NCBI GenBank assembly: GCA_037127315.1
Contig: JBBBDQ010001935.1
Span: forward strand, 2,336,001-2,400,000
Reading direction: 5' to 3'
Source of the DNA: Ascarosepion bandense
Lineage: Eukaryota > Mollusca > Cephalopoda > Sepiida > Sepiidae
DNA length: 64,000 nt
Shown: one piece after another, positions 46,404 to 57,140 of the stretch
Position numbering within the stretch: the first letter of the stretch is position 1
How the letters are laid out: each line of letters opens with the position of its first letter
Position numbers and translations under genes: made by a program
The notes under the pieces: model-generated
Database searches by the model: none
What the model was told of the DNA's origin: nothing
What the model saw: the letters and a program-made list of their open reading frames with translations, nothing else

Positions 46404-49400
46404 TTTGAGTTTGAGCTGGAGTTTTGTTTAATGGCATATCGAACTCTGTGGATTATTTAATGCCAAAAAGGTGAGGTTTTAAGGTATTTTTTTAAATGTT
46501 GGGTTATAGTGAGAAGGTTGATATAGTCAGATTAATGAATGATATAGTCAGATTAATAGTCAGATTAATTAATGATATAGTCAGATTAATGAATGATATA
46601 GTCAGATTAATAGTCAGATTAATTAATGATATAGTCAGATTAATGAATGATATAGTCAGATTAATAGTCAGATTAATGAATGATATAGTCAGATTAATGA
46701 ATGATATAGTCAGATTAATAGTCAGATTAATTAATAATATAGTCAGATTAATAGTCAGATTAATTAATAATATAGTCAGATTAATGGATGATATAGTCAG
46801 ATTAATAGTCAGATTAATGAATGATATAGTCAGATTAATAGTCAGATTAATGAATGATATAGTCAGATTAATAGTCAGATTAATTAATAATATAGTCAGA
46901 TTAATAGTCAGATTAATTAATAATATAGTCAGATTAATGAATGATATAGTCAGATTAATAGTCAGATTAATTATTATTATCGTCAGATTAATGAATGATA
47001 TAGTCAGATTAATAGTCAGACTAATTAATGATATAGTCAGATTAATGAATGATATAGTCAGATTAATAGTCAGATTAATAAATGATATAGTTAGATTAAG
47101 GAATGATATAGTCAGATTAATAGTCAGATTAATTAATAATATAGTCAGAATAAAAGCCAGATTAATTAATAATATAGTCAGATTAATGAATGATATAGTC
47201 AGATTAATAGTCAGATTAATGAATGATATAGTCAGATTAATAGTCAGATTAATTAATGATATAGTCAGATTAATGAATGATATAGTCAGATTAATAGTCA
47301 GATTAATTAATAATATAGTCAGATTAATTAATGATATAGTCAGATTAATAGTCAGATTAATTAATGATATAGTCAGATTAATGAATGATATAGTCAGATT
47401 AATGAATGATATAGTCAGATTAATAGTCAGATTAATTAATGATATAGTCAGATTAATAGTCAGATTAATTAATGATACAGTCAGATTAATGAATGATATA
47501 GTCAGATTAATAGTCAGATTAATTAATGATATAGTCAGATTAATAGTCAGATTAATTATTAATATAGTCAGATTAATAAATGATATAGTCAGATTAATCG
47601 TCAGATTAATTAATGATATAGTCAAATTAATGAATGATATAGTCAGATTAATAGTCAGATTAATTAATGATATAGTCATATTAATGAATGACATAGTCAG
47701 ATTAATAGTCAGATTAATTAATGATATAGTCAGATTAATAGTCAGATTAATTGATATAGTCAGACTAATGAATGATATAGTCAGATTAATAGTCAGATTA
47801 ATTAATGATATAGTCTGATTAATGAATGATATAGTCAGATTAATAGTCAGATTAATTAATAATATAGTCAGATTAATAGTCAGATTAATCAATAATATAG
47901 TCAGATTAATGAATGATATAGTCAGATTAATAGTCAGATTAATGAATGATGTAGTCAGATTAATAGTCAGATTAATTAATAATATAGTCAGATTAATAGC
48001 CAGATTAATTAATAATATAGTCAGATTAATGAATGATATAGTCAGATTAATAGTCAGATTAATTAATGATATAGTCAGATTAATGAATGATATAGTCAGA
48101 TTAATAGTCAGATTAATTAATAATATAGTCAGATTAATAGCCAGATTAATTAATAATATAGTCAGATTAATGAATGATATAGTCAGATTAATAGTCAGAT
48201 TAATGAATGATATAGTCAGATTAATGAATGATATAGTCAGATTAATAGTCAGATTAATTATTAATATAGTCAGATTAATAGTCAGATTAATTAATAATAT
48301 AGTCAGATTAATGAATGATATAGTCAGATTAATAGTCAGATTAATTATTATTATCGTCAGATTAATGAATGATATAGTCAGATTAATAGTCAGACTAATT
48401 AATGATATAGTCAGATTAATGAATGATATAGTCAGATTAATAGTCAGATTAATAAATGATATAGTCAGATTAAGGAATGATATAGTCAGATTAATAGTTA
48501 GATTAATTAATATTATAGTCAGATTAATAGTCAGATTAATTAATAATATAGTCAGATTAATGAATGATATAGTCAGATTAATAGTCAGATTAATTATTAT
48601 TATCGTCAGATTAATGAATGATATAGTCAGATTAATAGTCAGATTAATTAATGATATAGTCAGATTAATGAATGATATAGTCAGATTAATAGTCAGATTA
48701 ATAAATGATATAGTCAGATTAAGGAATGATATAGTCAGATTAATAGTCAGATTAATTAATAATATAGTCAGATTAAAAGCCAGATTAATTAATAATATAG
48801 CCAGATTAATGAATGATATAGTCAGATTAATAGTCAGATTAATTAATGATATAGTCAGATTAATAGTCAGATTAATTAATGATATAGTCAGATTAATAGT
48901 CAGATTAATTGATATAGTCAGACTAATGAATGATATAGTCAGATTAATAGTCAGATTAATTAATGATATAGTCTGATTAATGAATGATATAGTCAGATTA
49001 ATAGTCAGATTAATTAATGATATAGTCAGATTAATGAATGATATAGTCAGATTAATAGTCAGATTAATTAATGATATAGTCAGATTAATGAATGACATAG
49101 TCAGATTAATAGTCAGATTAATGAATGATATAGTCAGATTAATAGTCAGATTAATTAATGATATAGTCAGATTAATGAATGACATTGTCAGATTAATAGT
49201 CAGATTAATGAATGATATAGTCAGATTAATAGTCATATTAATTAATGATATAGTCAGATTAATGAATGATATAGTCAGATTAATAGTCAGATTAATTAAT
49301 GATATAGTCAGATTAATGAATGATATAGTCAGATTAATAGTCAGATTAATTAATAATATAGTCAGATTAATGAATGATATAGTCAGATTAATATAGTCAG

Positions 49401-50239
49401 ATTAATAGTCAGATTAATTAATAATATAGTCAGATTAATAAATGATATAGTCAGATTAATAATCAGATTAATGAAGGATATAGTCAGATTAATGAATGAT
49501 ATAGTCAGATGAATTAATAATATAGTCAGATTAATAGTCAGATTAATTATTAATATAGCCAGATTAATGAATGATATTGTCAGATTAATAGTCAGATTAA
49601 TTAATAATATAGTCAGATTAATAGTCAGATTAATTAATGATATCGTCATATTAATAGTCAGATTAATTAATAATATAGTCAGATTAATGAATGATATCGT
49701 CATATTAATAGTCTGATTAATTAATAATATAGTCAGATTAATGAATGATATAGTCAGATTAATAGTCGGATTAATTAATGATATAGTCAGATTAATAGTC
49801 AGATTAATTTATGATATAGTCAGATTAATGTTAATGAAATTTGTTTTATTTTTTATTCGTCTTCATTTTAGAAAACTGAAAATGTCTTCTAGTTTTGTAT
49901 TCTGTTTTGCTGAGAATATTTTTTCCTTCAAAAATGTTTTATGGTAATAATTTTTTCTTCCAAAATGTATTGTTGGTAATATTTTTCTTTCAAAAATGTA
50001 AATTTTTCTATAAAAGTATATTTTTATGTATATATTTATATAAAAGTGTATTTTTATACTTTCATAGTGTTTTAACCCCAGTTTGGGGGTTAACTATTTG
50101 CCCATAGCTGGGATACTACCACTCCGGATCAGGGTGCCTGAGAACAATAGCAATTAAGAGGTGGTTCCGTGCTCCCCCAAACTTCCCGATCAGAGGCTTT
50201 GCTGCCAGATGGAGTTTACTGTCATGCCCAGGACCTTAG
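46404..50239 (-). mobile_element. Element AB, long copy with internal 3.3 kb satellite, 7-bp TSD
   Basis: It is the reverse complement of 6674-7166: 46404-46519 and 49831-50239 align with the two sides of the short copy, for example 'tttgagtttgag...gttttgtttaatggca' and 'aattaagaggtggttcc'. TTAGTTC occurs at 46397-46403 and 50240-50246. The non-array part totals about 525 bp against 493 bp for the short copy. It lies inside the mariner pseudogene. Confidence 0.9.
46520..49830. repeat. 3.3 kb satellite of 12-bp and 21-bp units
   Basis: Units are 'atagtcagatta' (12 bp) and 'atagtcagattaatgaatgat' or its taatgat/taataat variants (21 bp, described by parts). Roughly 200 units are present. Both lengths are multiples of three and neither strand has stops, so frames of up to 910 codons (minus, NLTISFI-type) and 440/384/138 codons (plus, IVRLMND-type) arise automatically. 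A marked block ending in a 'gtctgatt' variant recurs 1158 bp apart (47818 and 48976). Confidence 0.97.
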
Positions 50240-50654
50240 TTAGTTCTCAGATTTTGATCAAGCAAAGCATTCAATTCATTGTCTGACAACCGATCGTGGT
50301 TTTTCACTTGTTTTAATTTCAAGACTTTAATCTCTCGAGCAAAACTTCTGAAACCATCTCTCTACGGTTCTGGTATGAACTATACCATTACCAAAAGCTT
50401 CCTTGATATTCCGAAATGCTTCAGTGGCAGAATGACCTCAATTTCTACTCATACAGCAAGATTACGCGACATTGTTTCATTATCAACATTTTCATTAGAC
50501 TTATGAGTAACAATATAATGAAAGAAAAATTATCTGGGAAGAAAAAGAGTCAGGAATAAGTCTAGATTATTATATACAATCAGGAGATTACTTCGTTAGA
50601 TGTCGGGCTCAACAACAACCAACCAAAACATGCATCATTTCATGTGACAAACTA

Positions 50655-50655
50655 A

Positions 50656-50719
<64 letters not shown>

Positions 50720-50733
50720 CTAGTCTCTGTTCA

Positions 50734-50777
<44 letters not shown>

Positions 50778-50791
50778 CTAGTCTCTGTTCA

Positions 50792-50851
<60 letters not shown>

Positions 50852-50865
50852 CTAGTCTCTGTTCA

Positions 50866-50932
<67 letters not shown>

Positions 50933-50944
50933 TTCAGTCTTTTC

Positions 50945-51010
<66 letters not shown>

Positions 51011-51024
51011 CTAGTCTCTGTTCA

Positions 51025-51096
<72 letters not shown>

Positions 51097-51110
51097 CTAG
51101 TCTCTGTTCA

Positions 51111-51166
<56 letters not shown>

Positions 51167-51180
51167 CTAGTCTCTTTTCA

Positions 51181-51239
<59 letters not shown>

Positions 51240-51250
51240 GTTTCTGTTCA
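50655..51250. repeat. GATA satellite, inverted copy
   Basis: (ctat)n runs of 10-17 units are separated by 'cctagtctctgttcat', the complement of the 'atgaacagagactggg' spacer of 22140-27620 with G to A at one place. Eight blocks are visible, one with a diverged 'tttcagtcttttcatt' spacer. Confidence 0.97.
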
Positions 51251-51251
51251 T

Positions 51252-51541
51252 ATCGGCTCGGAATGAGTAATCGGAAAACCTGAGTTCGAATTCCAATTGA
51301 ATTTGTTTCGTTCACTTATTTACAAACACACTTGAGGAAAGTATTAAACTATCTTTTCTCCCTCCAGCTATGGGTTGAATAACATGACAGTTTGGGTTCT
51401 ATAGGCTTGCTTGGCAATCGGTCTACTGTAAAAAGTAATGGCAATCTACTGCGGTAAAACTTTCTGCCTAGTCAGTTATGTCTCGAAAGAAAAATGATTG
51501 CCCAAGCGTGTATCACGTATGGCAATTAACTGATTGATTGA
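51252..51541 (+). mobile_element. SINE-1, near full length, abutting the satellite
   Basis: It starts 'tatcggctcggaatgag', has B box 'gagttcgaattcc', 'ccagctatgggttgaat', 'ggcaatctactg' and ends 'aattaactgattgattg'. The first about 20 bp of the head are replaced by the satellite. Confidence 0.88.
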
Positions 51542-51591
51542 ATCTGTAGGAACTTATTCTATTTATTTTCTTTTCAATCTCAGAATGGAAA

Positions 51592-51945
51592 CAGATCACT
51601 GTGAAACCGATAAATTATTAACTCAAATTCCACTCCAACATCTTCTTTTCTCGCACTTCCCGCCTGTAGAATTCCTTTCCGCTTAGTTGCTTTCCCGACA
51701 GCTCCAATCTTCAAGAATTCCAATGTAAAGTCAATAGTCATCTCCTGTCTCACTAACTTACATCCTCTCTCTCTTGCTTTTTTCTCTGTCCACCCAACTC
51801 TCATCAGCATTCTCTTCCTGACACCTCCTGTAATCTGTCGCCCTTTCTCATAACATTCCTCCTATGTAACCCCCTCCCTGCACAACAGTGGCAGTAAAAT
51901 GCCTTGCTTGGGACCACACGATTATATATATAAAAAAACAATAAA
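51592..51945 (+). mobile_element. APE-type LINE 3' end, 5'-truncated
   Basis: It runs from 'cactgtgaaaccgataa' through the C-terminal coding relic and 3' UTR to 'aaatgccttgcttggg' and an A-rich end. It is parallel to the 41755 copy. Confidence 0.85.
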
Positions 51946-51949
51946 AAAT

Positions 51950-52187
51950 TCATCTATATATATAAAAGGCAGTCTGTGATTCTGTGTGTGACTGTTCGCT
52001 ATGCACGCCTACATTTTGTAAGCTACGCCATTCAAAATTTCTAGGGACACATATCTACAGGGAAGCCAGGTTCGAAAATTAATGTAATAGGTTTTATATT
52101 TCTTATATAATTATTTTTTTATATAACTACTTCTAAAATGTTCTGAGTTGCACGGGCAACGCCGGGTTATGATGCTAGTAATATAAA
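51950..52187 (-). mobile_element. Dispersed family N element, short inverted copy
   Basis: It starts 'ctatatatataaaaggcag' and ends 'gggcaacgccgggttatgatgctagta', the complement of the family N ends. At 238 bp it is an internally deleted member. Confidence 0.65.
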
Positions 52188-52289
52188 AAAAGAATTAAAC
52201 CATTTTGATAATTTTATAGAAAAAATTTATTCATGAAGATATTTCTAGATTTAAATTCTGTTCTCATCGTATTTCTGTTCTAAACTATC

Positions 52290-52464
52290 GCCCGGTTCAC
52301 ACTCCACCTACATCTATTGAACAGGTGAAGAGGCTCATCCCTTGTTTCCTGTTTAGGGTGCGGTTTCCGGTTTTCTCTTTTCTAATCTTCTCACTCTTAT
52401 ATAGCCCCCTGCACATCAGTGGCGTTACCGCCTTGCTTGGGGTGATATGATTAAAAAAAAAAAA
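52290..52464 (+). mobile_element. APE-type LINE 3' tail
   Basis: Only the last about 170 bp: 'tatatagccccctgcacatcag' and 'ttaccgccttgcttggggtgatatgatt' plus A12. Confidence 0.75.
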
Positions 52465-52784
52465 GAAGTCTGAATCTTTTTTTATTCTAGTTTCATCAGC
52501 TGTGTTATGGTTTCTTCGACACATTCGACATGAATCGCCGCAGTCCTAAATTTGCCAATGGAAAGTCTGTCAAATTTATAATGAAAAGATTTGTCATTTT
52601 TAACTTCAAGATGATTTCTTGTATCAAAATAAATTATGTTCATCACAGAAAACACTTTTCAGCCACAACAAAAGCAATCGTTTTTATTATATTTGTAGAT
52701 ATTATATATCGGCTATTAATGTATAAGATTATTTCCGGATAAGCTAACAACCAGTCCGCTAAGCTTTAGAATTTTACGAATTGG

Positions 52785-54560
52785 TTTACGCGAGGATATG
52801 AGATGAACCATTTTAGCATTGATAATAGCATCGAACACTTTGCCAAAAAGAAGTAAGAGGCGGATAGAGCGATAATTAGAGGGGTCAGAGGGCTCTTCAG
52901 TGTTTTACAAACAGGAACTACAGAGGAGGACTTTTAACAAGCAGCAAGGCAACAGTTATAGAGTTTAGAGAGGACAGGAGAGAGTTCTAGGCACATTTCT
53001 TTAGGACGATGACTGAAATTTCATCACCTCTGCTTGCATCAAGTTAAGAAATTATGTTAGAGAACAAAGATGGGGTTATAAAGAAATCATTTAACTAAGT
53101 CTTAGAACTTGGTAGGAAGTAGGGCGTTGGTACTCCAAACGAGTCAAATGTGGAGTTAGAAGAGAATTTTCGAGCACAGCACTCAACCTTGTTTACTGTG
53201 GCTTTGAGGAACTCAGATGTATTGAACAGAGGGTCATTTATTGATCGTGGGTTTGCTGTTGTTAAAGACACTCTTGCAGAGCCGCCAGTATTCTTTGGAG
53301 TCAAAATCGCAAGATGCTATACGCTGCTTCATTCTATCAGCAAACAACAGTTTAGTATCATTTAGGACATGCTTGCATTCATTACTAGTGGAGACAAAAA
53401 GGCGCCTATTGTAGAAACGACTATTGCTTTTTAGTCTTTCGTCTGGACGCGTCGTTCGGCAAAGCCGGAAGAAGTGATTCGTGTGTGCAATGACGGCCGA
53501 GCAAGCAGAAAATCAAAGAGATGAATTAAGTTAAAGTCTGAACTTCCTGGCTGGGATAAAAGAATCGATGCCGGCTTTCACCCAGGAGGAGACCTCAGAG
53601 GCGCAGTCTTGAACAGGAAGACTAAAAACTTTGTTCCAAGGTACATTTTAAAGGAAATTGCAGAACGACTACAGCCAGCTTTTAGACATCACTAAGATAT
53701 TCTGCTAGTAGGAGGTTCTTGGAAGGAGGGAAAGTGGAAAGAGATTAACAGAAACCACAGCATGATTAAAGTTGCCAAGAGAGCAGAGCTGCATGGCATG
53801 GCAAGAGTCAGAGATAGAAGTGAAGCATAGATCTAGAAGGGAAGCATGGGTTACTGGGGAAATGCGTGGGAAAATCCGCCACTTGCGTGAAAGACAGTGA
53901 TTGCAAAGTTCAAGGTATGGATTCCAGCAAGATCAGTGACATTTTTCAGCCACGAAAATAAATATATTAGTGAACAGGTGAGAAGAAATCGCCTTGTCTA
54001 TATTATCTGAAATACTGTCGAGCTAGGAACAGCCAGGAGAGGAAAGGGATCGGTAGAAAAAGAAAAGATAGCTAAGTTTAGTAGAGAGAGACGAAGACAC
54101 ATGCAAGAATGGTCTGGAGATTCAAGAGAAATCACCCTAACCAGAGGTAGATTATTGCTGACATAAACACCCAGGCCATGCATGTCGATATTGGAGTCCT
54201 TCCTAAAGAGGTGAAGGTAACCAGGAATCGAGAAATCAGCGGAGGGGATTGTAGGGTTAAGGTTGGTTTCACAAAGTGCTAGGATATCTGGGGACCTTTC
54301 ATGGAGGAACGATTCCACACAGCAAAAGATGGTACGTATACCACGGATGTTTGAGAAAGAAATGTTGAGGGGTTTAGATGTTTTTTGTTTAGCTGGTTTA
54401 GCTTTCTTTATTTGGTTGTGAATTTTCATATTTTGGGTTATTTTGGTAAGGAGAGGAATAGAGTAGTGATAGCAGACGGACAACAAACGCAGCAAGGTTG
54501 CCCACCGGAAGCGCTTGCAAGAACACGCGCCCATAAGCGTCATGGCACTGCAAGAATCTC
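52785..54560 (-). pseudogene. APE-type LINE, endonuclease and RT N-terminal region
   Basis: On the minus strand 54543-53998 encodes the start of an AP-like endonuclease: 'NISFSNIRGIRTIFCCVESFLHERSPDILALCETNLNP' (catalytic Glu in CET), 'FSIPGYLHLFRKDSNIDMHGLGVYVSNNLP'. Downstream (to 52785) are frameshifted RT finger sequences parallel to 7960-7179 ('gcagagccgccagtattcttt', 'gggctcttcagtgttttacaaacagg'). It lacks the 3' half of the element, which TPRT alone does not produce, so it was cut by a later deletion or rearrangement. Confidence 0.85.
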
Positions 54561-54814
54561 GATATTATGCGATTGTTGATCAGAGCAGCCTCTCTAGACG
54601 CTAAGCAATAGTTCGGGCTCCTAATTACTAGTTGGAAGTATCAACCAGAGAACTGCCAACCTGTATCCCTCAGTATGAAAAGACGTTGCCACTGTCCACA
54701 CACACACACACGACAAAAAATTCGCGAAAGCACCATTATTAAGACCTGAGGCGAGGAAAAGAACCGAGAACCCCTTCGTAAACATGAAACAAAGAATGAG
54801 CCTGTACTTCTGTA

Positions 54815-55205
54815 CTCGTTGCTCGGGTGTAATGAAAGCTTTAAAACTAATCCATGGTCCTGGAGCTCAGACTCTTTGGACGTTGGCACGAAAGACTAAA
54901 AAGCAATAGTCGTTTCCAGTTAAAGCGAAACCGTAGACTGAAAGAAAAATGAATGGATGGAAGTCAAATTTTGATTTCCTGGTATCGATATCAAATTTTC
55001 TGCACTATTGTAAGAACTGCAACCTTGAAACTTCTGAATATCGTTTCTTAAGTCTTTGTCTATGAGTGTATCAAATTTGATTAAAATTGGACCACTCCTT
55101 CTATAACCCGAGTTTTTCGATTATCGATTTTTGATATTTATCGGGGATATCTCGACACAAAACCTAAGAATACTCGCAGACGCTTATAGTACAACTGTGT
55201 AAATA
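54815..55205 (+). mobile_element. Dispersed family N element, internally deleted
   Basis: It starts at 'cgttgctcgggtgtaatgaaagc', keeps 'gagctcagactctttggacg', then jumps at about 54995 into the second module 'ctgcactattgtaagaactgc' and ends near 'acgcttatagtacaactgtg'. Confidence 0.7.
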
Positions 55206-55302
55206 TCAGAGTGAGTATAGAACAAGGAGAGAAAAGAGAAATTTTTTTCCCGTCCAAAACATTAATTTAAAACAGTGCTCGATATATGATGTATAGAGCT
55301 GT

Positions 55303-55542
55303 GAATATTTATTATAAATTATGTTTTAGAACATGTACATTATTTCTTTCTATATGTCCTCTTCTCTACAATCATATGTTTGTTTCAATGTTGGGACTCC
55401 AACTTATCATCGGGAGAAGGAGAGACTCTTTCCTTCTCCCGATGATATGTTGGAACATTGAAACAACATTGAAACAAACATATGATTGTAGAGAAGAGGA
55501 CATATATAGAAAAAATTATGTACACGTTCTAAAACAATTTAA

Positions 55543-55545
<3 letters not shown>
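55303..55545. mobile_element. Foldback element, about 118-bp arms
   Basis: The left arm (from 'attataaattatgttttagaac' to 'catcgggagaaggagag') and right arm ('ctctttccttctcccgatg' to 'cgttctaaaac') are inverted repeats with a spacer of only a few bases. The right arm has an 11-base extra duplication ('aacattgaaac' repeated). An additional outer-arm copy follows at 55651-55685 after (ta)n. A transcript would form a long hairpin. Confidence 0.9.
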
Positions 55546-55547
<2 letters not shown>

Positions 55548-55601
<54 letters not shown>

Positions 55602-55607
55602 AACATA

Positions 55608-55652
<45 letters not shown>
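55548..55652. repeat. (AT)n microsatellites
   Basis: Two TA tracts separated by 'ttataaaacataattt', adjoining the foldback element. Confidence 0.95.
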
Positions 55653-55656
<4 letters not shown>

Positions 55657-55728
55657 ATTATGTTTTAGAACGTGTACATAATTTTATAATAATATATACA
55701 CAAGATAAAGATAAAAAAAATATATCGG

Positions 55729-56086
55729 GTGATTGAAAGGTAACTCCCTATTTCATGTATGAGTGGCCAGCCAGGAATACTGAGTTAACACCTTATGACT
55801 TTTTTGCTTGGTTAAAGGAGCAAGTCTGCTATACCAAATGAAGACTTTGGTAGAACTTGAAGGGTGAATACAAGAAGTTATGTTTTCCATGCTACAAGGG
55901 TCCTTGGTAAAATCAGTTGACGCGATTCCTAGGTAGTTTGAGAAGCTGGTATGAAATCTGGTGACCATATCGAATTTTAAATTAAACCTCACGATAAAAG
56001 CTTTCCTCTCATATCCATTAGTTGCAAAAATTATAGCTAAGAAATAAATTATAAGTATTTTAAAACGGGGAGTTACTTTTCAATAA
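55729..56086 (+). pseudogene. IS630/mariner-type element with TIRs and transposase tail relic
   Basis: The ends 'gattgaaaggtaactccc' (55731-55748) and 'gggagttacttttcaat' (about 56068-56084) are inverted repeats. Inside, translated + frames give 'KTLVELEG', 'IQEVMFSMLQGSLVKSVDAIPR', similar to the C-terminal tail of mariner-like transposases ('P.TLEEL..RI...'). Stops interrupt it. It is an internally deleted, dead copy. Confidence 0.7.
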
Positions 56087-56520
56087 CTCTCTTCCTCACT
56101 CCAGGAGGAAATAAGAAATATCCCCAGTCAAACACCTTCACAGAAAATTGTCCTTTTAAAGCCTCTTTATAGCAACATCCAACCAAACAAAACAATCAGA
56201 AATAACTATCTTACACCAATATAGAGCAAATACAATGTAGTTATTCACACGCACATTAAAAAAGCAATAAAAAAGGCATCGAAAAGAAATCAAGAAAAAA
56301 AAAACAAAAAAAACGAGACAATCCTACAAAAGACCAATCCTACAAAATATCACTTTCACACCAAACTCCCTATAAATAATAATAACAATAAAGGAACCGG
56401 AAATCAACATCAAGAAACCCAGCCCCGATGCGTGAAAGCACCGTAATGGTGTCCTCACGAAAATGAACGTGCTCAGTTAAAGTGACAAATTCTTTGCGCT
56501 AAAACTATATATATATATAT
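56087..56520. other. Non-coding, no recognised feature
   Basis: Nothing recognisable is present apart from a short (ta)n at about 56508-56521. Confidence 0.5.
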
Positions 56521-56524
56521 AATT

Positions 56525-56565
56525 AGCTAACCTAGAGCCAACGGACCGTTGGCTCTAGGTTAGCT
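56525..56565. repeat. Perfect 41-bp palindrome
   Basis: Arms of 20 bp ('agctaacctagagccaacgg' and its complement) surround one central A. It directly follows a (ta)n tract. No tail of T suggests a bacterial-type terminator, and none is expected here. Confidence 0.95.
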
Positions 56566-56758
56566 TCTTACTTATTTGCTCTGCTATTGTATTGATCGCT
56601 TGACGTGTTAGGTTCCTCGTCTCGGGATTTTTTTTCTTTCGACTAGTACTTTGACTAATGTTCAAGTGCTTAGTTCGTTTCTTTTTTGTTTCCATTTTTT
56701 CTCCTCCGCGTTTATACTCGGTGGGTTTTTCGAGACATGTTCAAAGATAAATTTACAG

Positions 56759-56759
<1 letters not shown>

Positions 56760-56832
<73 letters not shown>
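56760..56832. repeat. (TA)n microsatellite with a (CA) interruption
   Basis: Two TA tracts are separated by 'cacaca'. Small open frames made of Tyr-Ile repeats here are artefacts. Confidence 0.95.
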
Positions 56833-56833
<1 letters not shown>

Positions 56834-56879
56834 ATGCCCATATGACATAGAGTATTTTTGTTTTTTGTAAAATGTTGTA

Positions 56880-57140
56880 AATCTCCTCATTCACCGCTTT
56901 CCTTGCCTGTATTCAGCATCTGCACCTCTAGTTGCCCTCACAATGTCAAGGCGATAGTCCGTCTGCTTTCATATGCACTGCAGCATATCAATGTCAACTG
57001 TTTAGACAACTTTAACAATGCGTCTACGAAGTGTGGCAAGATCATAAACAGGAGTCTGGTAGAAACGATCAATGACGTACCCCCAAACATTGGGCCTTCT
57101 TCTTTGGTGTCGTCATTGTCTTTCAATTCAAGCCAATTTA
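56880..57140 (-). pseudogene. IS630-type transposase C-terminal relic
   Basis: On the minus strand, across frames, 'PDSCL', 'DLATLRRRI'-like and 'VDIDMLQC'-like segments occur in the order seen at the C-terminus of IS630/Tc1-related transposases ('vyd LatLrrrI...V..dmL...'). Multiple stops and frame changes are present. The match is by eye and short. Confidence 0.45.

Larger units (their letters stand above)
45740..50500 (-). pseudogene. mariner transposase pseudogene, split by element AB
   Basis: On the minus strand the N-terminal part (about 50490-50247) encodes a helix-turn-helix region with 'ATEAFRNIKEAFGNG' and 'RTVERWFQKFCSRD'-like sequence, then 'DNELNALLDQNLRT'. After the 3.8 kb insert, 46403 continues 'RTKIRKLASDLEAFLTTVSRNLKAMRKIKKLV', and further on 'LNFAARPHAFHSTALK', 'GLNYENLPHHPYSSDIFPTDYY'. 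This is the order of mariner (DD34D) transposases. Two catalytic Asp blocks are mutated and the frame shifts often, so it is long dead. Confidence 0.85.

Noticed and set aside
46496..49703. Long IVRLMND- and NLTISFI-type frames on both strands
   Set aside because: They are a consequence of stop-free units of 12 and 21 bp in a satellite, with no start context or domain. Kept only as a finding about unit length.
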